NCBI RefSeq assembly: GCF_030766825.1
Contig: NZ_JASFDV010000034.1
Coordinates: forward strand, 1-63,451
Reading direction: 5' to 3'
Length of the DNA stretch: 63,451 bases
From: Nocardiopsis sp. CC223A
Lineage (GTDB): Bacteria > Actinomycetota > Actinomycetes > Streptosporangiales > Streptosporangiaceae
The notes under the pieces are model-generated. The model had not been told where the DNA came from. It ran no database searches and saw only the letters and a program-made list of their open reading frames with translations. The first letter of the stretch is position 1; each line of letters opens with the position of its first letter. Shown in pieces: positions 60,106 through 63,451 of this stretch. The position numbers were made by a program, and so were the translations under genes.

Positions 60106-61593
60106 CTACCCGGCCGAGACCGGCGTCCCGCGCAGCAGCGCGGCGGTCGCCTCGGCCGCCGCTTTGGCCACGTCGGGGTAAACCGATTGGTAGGTGTCCT
60201 GGGTGAAGTGCGTGGTCGCGTGGCCGAGCTCGGCGGACACCACTTTCACGTCCGTGCCCGCCGCGAGCGCCAGGGAGGCGGCCCCGTGGCGGAGCCCGTG
60301 CAGCGTGATGGGCGGAAGGGCGGCGGCTTTGGCGATGCGGCAGAACCAGTCACTGACCTGCCCCGGATGCCACCCCGCACCGTCCTGACGGGTGAACGCC
60401 AAGCCCGTCACCTGCCAGTTCTTACCCGCTTGGAGTCGGGCCTCGTTCTGGAACCTCTTCCAGCCGCGGAGAATCTTGACGGTGTCGGCGTCCAAGGTGA
60501 TGGTGCGCTGGCCCGCCGTGCTCTTGGGGGTCGAGGTGATCGTCTCCCACGCCAGTTGCACGATCTGGACGCGGATGTCGATCTGGCCGTCCACCAGCCG
60601 GGTGTTCGCCCACGGGAGCCCGACCGCCTCACCACGCCGGAGCCCTTTGACCGCGATGAGGTGGAACATCGGGAACAACCACGTGTACCTCCTCGCGTGC
60701 CGGAGGAAGGTGCGGGTCTGCTCAGGGGTCCAGACCATCACCTCCCCGGGCACGGTCCCGTCCTTCTCCCACTGACGGACCCGGTCGGCCGTCCACACCA
60801 GGGGCCGCTTCCTCGGGCAGGACGGCAGGCGCACGTGGGAGGCGATGTTCACCGTGATGGGCAGGTCAGGTGAGCGGACCGCGTCCGACAGGGCGCTGCG
60901 CAGCGTGGCACGGATCCGGTGCTTGGTCGACAGCGAGATCACCCGCCGCCCCCGCACCGACCTCTTCACCTGCGGATCGGAGGATTCGCGGCATTCCAGG
61001 ATGTGCACGTTGGCCTCCTCCACCGCCGCGAACATCGCCTCGACGTGACGGGCCTGCAACCGGTCCAGACGGATCCGGCCGAGGTGCGGGGTGAGGTATT
61101 TGCGGATGTGCCCGTTGTAGGAGGCCCGTGTTCCTTCGGCGAGGTCGGGCTTGCCGTCCAACCACTCCCTCAACCACGCCCCCACCAGCGGCGGCTCGCG
61201 TCGGACATCCACACCAGCGCCGATGCGTTTACGGACCTCCTCCACCTCCGGCAGGGGCTGGCGACTCTGGATGGCGGCCTGGATGAGGTCGGCGATCTGC
61301 ACCTCCGTTTCCGGTTCCTCTTCGGCCAGGGCCAGCAGGACCTTGACCTGGTCGAGCTGACGACGGGCTTCGTCCTGGGAGGCCAGGCCGCCCCGGCGGG
61401 CCTGTCGGCGCTTGCCCTCAACCGTGCGCGGGAGCTCGAGCTGGAACCACCAGTTCCCATGCCGGGGATTCCACGCCCCGTCCTCCCGCCGCAACCTCGG
61501 ACACTGCACCCCCAACGCCCGACCGCTGTTCTCCTCCCGGCACCCGCACCGTTTGAACACCGACCCCTCGTACACGCCCATGCAGTCGTTCAC
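60106..61593 (-). CDS. int: Tyrosine integrase (pSAM2/actinobacterial ICE type)
   Basis: The protein has 495 residues from GTG 61593, which overlaps the excisionase stop (GTGA); ATG 61581 is the alternative start. A short zinc-like N-terminus (VFKRCGCRE, GVQCPRL) precedes an arm/core-binding region (about 120-260). The catalytic domain has Arg in KGLRRGEAVGL, HGLRHGAAS and GHATTHFTQDTY with the Tyr nucleophile. It recombines attP with a host attB, here probably at a tRNA 3' end. It is complete, unlike the copy at 56611. Confidence 0.88.
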   Translation of the reverse strand: MNDCMGVYEGSVFKRCGCREENSGRALGVQCPRLRREDGAWNPRHGNWWFQLELPRTVEGKRRQARRGGLASQDEARRQLDQVKVLLALAEEEPETEVQIADLIQAAIQSRQPLPEVEEVRKRIGAGVDVRREPPLVGAWLREWLDGKPDLAEGTRASYNGHIRKYLTPHLGRIRLDRLQARHVEAMFAAVEEANVHILECRESSDPQVKRSVRGRRVISLSTKHRIRATLRSALSDAVRSPDLPITVNIASHVRLPSCPRKRPLVWTADRVRQWEKDGTVPGEVMVWTPEQTRTFLRHARRYTWLFPMFHLIAVKGLRRGEAVGLPWANTRLVDGQIDIRVQIVQLAWETITSTPKSTAGQRTITLDADTVKILRGWKRFQNEARLQAGKNWQVTGLAFTRQDGAGWHPGQVSDWFCRIAKAAALPPITLHGLRHGAASLALAAGTDVKVVSAELGHATTHFTQDTYQSVYPDVAKAAAEATAALLRGTPVSAG

Positions 61594-61874
61594 CCTTCTT
61601 CCGTGGTGTTCGTACGCGCACCGCACCCGCACCCGCCAGTCGTCGTGGTCGAGGTGGCCGGGGTGTCCAGCCCGAGGTAGGACAGCACACCGGCAGTCGG
61701 CACCGCCCACGCCTTCCCCGCTCTCTGGACCGGGACCGGGAAGGCCTCCTCGCGGAGCAGCCGGTAGACGGTGGTGCGGTCCAGGCCGAGCATCCGCCCC
61801 GCCTGGACCGGACCCAGCACCACCGGCAGCGAGGCGACCTCGGCCAGCGTCACCGGAGTTTCCCGCTTCACCAC
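61590..61874 (-). CDS. xis: Excisionase-type small HTH protein
   Basis: The protein has about 94 residues from GTG 61874; GTG 61871 and 61880 are alternatives, and GGTGGAGAGG precedes them. The helix-turn-helix LGPVQAGRMLGLDRTTVYRLLREEAFPVPVQRAGKAW matches the HTH_17/excisionase family (core AGRMLGLDRTTVYRLL). A Thr/Gly/Cys-rich tail (TTTTGGCGCG) is unusual. Overlap with int indicates coupled synthesis, and it probably directs excision. Confidence 0.8.
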   Translation of the reverse strand: MVKRETPVTLAEVASLPVVLGPVQAGRMLGLDRTTVYRLLREEAFPVPVQRAGKAWAVPTAGVLSYLGLDTPATSTTTTGGCGCGARTNTTEEG

Positions 61875-62692
61875 ACCCACCTCTCCACCACCTCTGAACT
61901 GCGCGAACACGGCACGCGGCCCCGCCGTTGACGGGGCACCACGCATCCACGCTCGACCTCGCCGAGGTGGTCAAGCGGATTCGATGGATTGCCTGTCCGA
62001 TGGGCCGAGAACCTCGCCCTTGTGTCCGTTTGGTAGGGATTTGCGCCATCGCCGTCACACGCCCATCCGGCACGGGAACCGGGGCCGACCGGTGCGGGGC
62101 CGCTGTACGGCCCGACCGCCCCGGGCGACGCGCCCTGGGGCGGATGGTGGGGCCGACGTCGGGGCTCTGACAGCCCCACACGCCCCAGGCCAGGACCCCG
62201 GGCACGGCGGCAGCGGCGACCCCGCGCAGGGCCCCGGACGGCCCCGGACGGCCCCGGCCCGTGGGGCCGTTTGCTGGCCCAGGTTGTGGGGCCAGGTGGA
62301 GGTGGATGGGTCTCGTCGTCGGCGGGCCTCTTCCCCGTGTCGTCGTCTCGCCCTGATGAACCCTGATGAAGACGCCCCCGCAGCGCATGCGACACCCGCC
62401 CAGCGACCTGCCCAGGCCAGGCTGGTCCCTCTCCTCCCTGCGCCGCCCTTGCGCTCTCGAAGACCCTCACGGGCAGGTGCCGATGCCGGGGCGTTCACCA
62501 CGCGATGCCGGACGATCTCCGCACTCGGACCGCCACACCCGACGCACCGCTCCGCCACCCATGTCGATACAGGTGAACAGAGAAAGGAAAGCGGAAATGA
62601 AGGGAGGTGGGTGCAGCGAGGGCGGTGGGAGTGGGGTTTTCCGGAGGCCGCCGGACGAGCAGTGCCTCCCGCCCTGCGGGGGCGCCGCCCGC
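61875..62692. other. Region upstream of xis without a convincing gene
   Basis: All frames here are Arg/Pro/Gly-rich and lack recognisable domains. A less GC-rich patch around 61965-62050 includes GCTTGACC on the reverse strand and is the likely place for the xis-int promoter. The stretch 62573-62622 is purine-rich (GAGAAAGGAAA) and begins the first of two related repeat units. Confidence 0.4.
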
Positions 62693-62732
62693 CCCCACGT
62701 GAAGAGGACTACCCACCGGGTATAAGTCTGGG
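62693..62732. repeat. Dyad repeat unit 1
   Basis: CCCCACGTGAAGAGGA (62693-62708) is followed by the dyad TACCC-ACC-GGGTA (62710-62722) and GTCTGGG; TGACCTGCA follows at about 30 bases. The same order of blocks occurs at 63370. A purine-rich GAGAAAGG lies about 110 bp upstream in both. Confidence 0.65.
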
Positions 62733-63369
62733 CAGGCGTTGGACCATCTGAGCAACCCCTGACCTGCAAGGATGACCCTGATGGGGGGATCCAGGAGCGC
62801 GGACCGCCCGTGGGACCCCCTGGTGGACCACCCGTTGGCCCCCTTCTCACTCCGCTCTCACTCGGGGGCTCACCCCCAGGACCACCCCGAAGAAGGACGA
62901 CGACACGAAACACGGTGTCTACTCCAGACCGGTCGGCCACCGCTCCGCCGTCCGCGGGTCGAGCGCGCCCCGCCAGACGGAACCGCACCGCACCGGCCCT
63001 TGGATGAGCACACTCCAGGAACGGCAGGAAAAGAAGGCGGCGGAGGCCTTCGTGAAGGGAACCACCCATCCCCCGCGTCTTCGATGCGACATCGAGCGAG
63101 AAGCCCTCGCGCAGCACGCCCCCGTCCGCCAGGAGCAGCATCCCGGCGCGCGAACGAGGTGGCGGCCGGCGCACCGCCTCGTGTGTGCATCGACCACCTC
63201 GCTCTGGCACGCCAGCTCCCTGAACCGGGTTGTTTCAAGCGTTTCCGAGAATGTCTTTTCAAGAGACCGGAGAAAGGGAATGCGAAGCGCTGGGGAGAGC
63301 AGCAGGAGGAGGAGACAACCCACCCGGCGGGGCGCGGGCCGGGGCCCGCCAGCCCCGGGGGGCGCCCCG
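62733..63369. other. Gene-poor interval between the dyad repeat units
   Basis: A forward frame from ATG 62772 stays open to the window end, and another from 63004 begins MSTLQERQEKKAAEAFVKG, but neither shows a known domain or convincing codon use. I make no gene call. The right side (63222-63290) is less GC-rich and purine-rich. Confidence 0.35.
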
Positions 63370-63412
63370 CCCCACGTGAAGAGGAACTACCCACCTGGGT
63401 ATGTGTCTGGGT
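63370..63412. repeat. Dyad repeat unit 2
   Basis: CCCCACGTGAAGAGGAA (63370-63386) precedes the dyad TACCCA-CC-TGGGTA (63388-63401) and GTCTGGG. Compared with unit 1 the dyad differs in length by one base pair, but both arms stay complementary. TGACCTGCA again follows downstream. A one-base indel shifts the reading frame, so it is not a coding repeat. Confidence 0.65.
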
Positions 63413-63451
63413 TGCGAAGGGCCCACCCGGAGTGGCTTTGACCTGCACTGA

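Noticed and set aside
60106..62388. A 760-residue integrase with a long N-terminal extension
   Set aside because: The first part is the shadow frame of xis and non-coding DNA; integrase family proteins start near the VFKRCGC motif.
62467..63210. A 247-residue reverse-strand protein
   Set aside because: Gly/Pro/Arg-rich composition with no domain, and it crosses a dyad repeat unit; treated as a shadow.
1410..63430. CRISPR array
   Set aside because: No set of short direct repeats with regular unique spacers is visible. The repeats found are tRNA-like units, arm-like repeats or dyads.

Overview
The window is very GC-rich actinomycete DNA with GTG starts, 4-base ATGA/GTGA gene overlaps and several leaderless promoters. 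These traits and the gene families suggest a filamentous actinomycete, possibly Nocardiopsis-like; the genus is an inference. No rRNA gene or CRISPR array is visible.

Layout. 1-1221: a partial RanBP2-type zinc-finger gene and a cysteine-rich hypothetical gene. 1222-3955: the most unusual locus, with three consecutive tRNA-shaped elements, each with a perfectly paired acceptor stem and an aberrant T-loop, ending two bases before the ATG of a 769-residue protein I do not recognise. 4127-9701: PI-PLC-like enzyme, small membrane protein, thiolase, secreted alpha/beta-hydrolase and carboxylesterase. 9679-17147: regulators (PucR/CdaR, two TetR), an MFS exporter with a clear operator, a CNNM/CBS protein and a DUF1048-ABC exporter operon. 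17415-24266: a LacI repressor divergent from a TRAP transporter and two dehydroshikimate/shikimate enzymes, apparently a quinate/shikimate-type uptake and catabolism unit. 24300-29199: SGNH lipoprotein, two-component system with lipoprotein, and acyltransferase-3 protein. 29383-33867: DinB-like protein, methyltransferase, XRE-cupin regulator, a Zur-like repressor and a Zur-box-controlled methyltransferase/COG0523 GTPase pair. 34114-38218: an orphan AfsR/SARP-type regulator and a glycosyltransferase. 38473-49896: one nine-gene leftward block (DUF917, hydantoinase/oxoprolinase HyuA, a peptide-type ABC transporter with a permease-ATPase fusion, M20 hydrolase, PaiB-like protein, YtcJ-like amidohydrolase) divergent from a PucR regulator.

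From about 51.9 kb rightward the DNA is accessory. It starts with the 3' half of a tRNA-Arg(TCT) and recombinase arm-like repeats, followed by an intact IS701-like element with CTAG target repeats, a lower-GC SF2 helicase fused to a PD-(D/E)XK-like nuclease domain (a candidate defence or DNA-processing gene), an N-terminally truncated integrase, an oxidoreductase/regulator/SDR trio, and a complete integrase-excisionase pair behind a second, related att-like region. The last 1.5 kb is gene-poor and carries two copies of a conserved dyad repeat.

The strongest candidate for an undescribed system is the tRNA-like array plus its downstream protein. The helicase-nuclease on the composite island is second.
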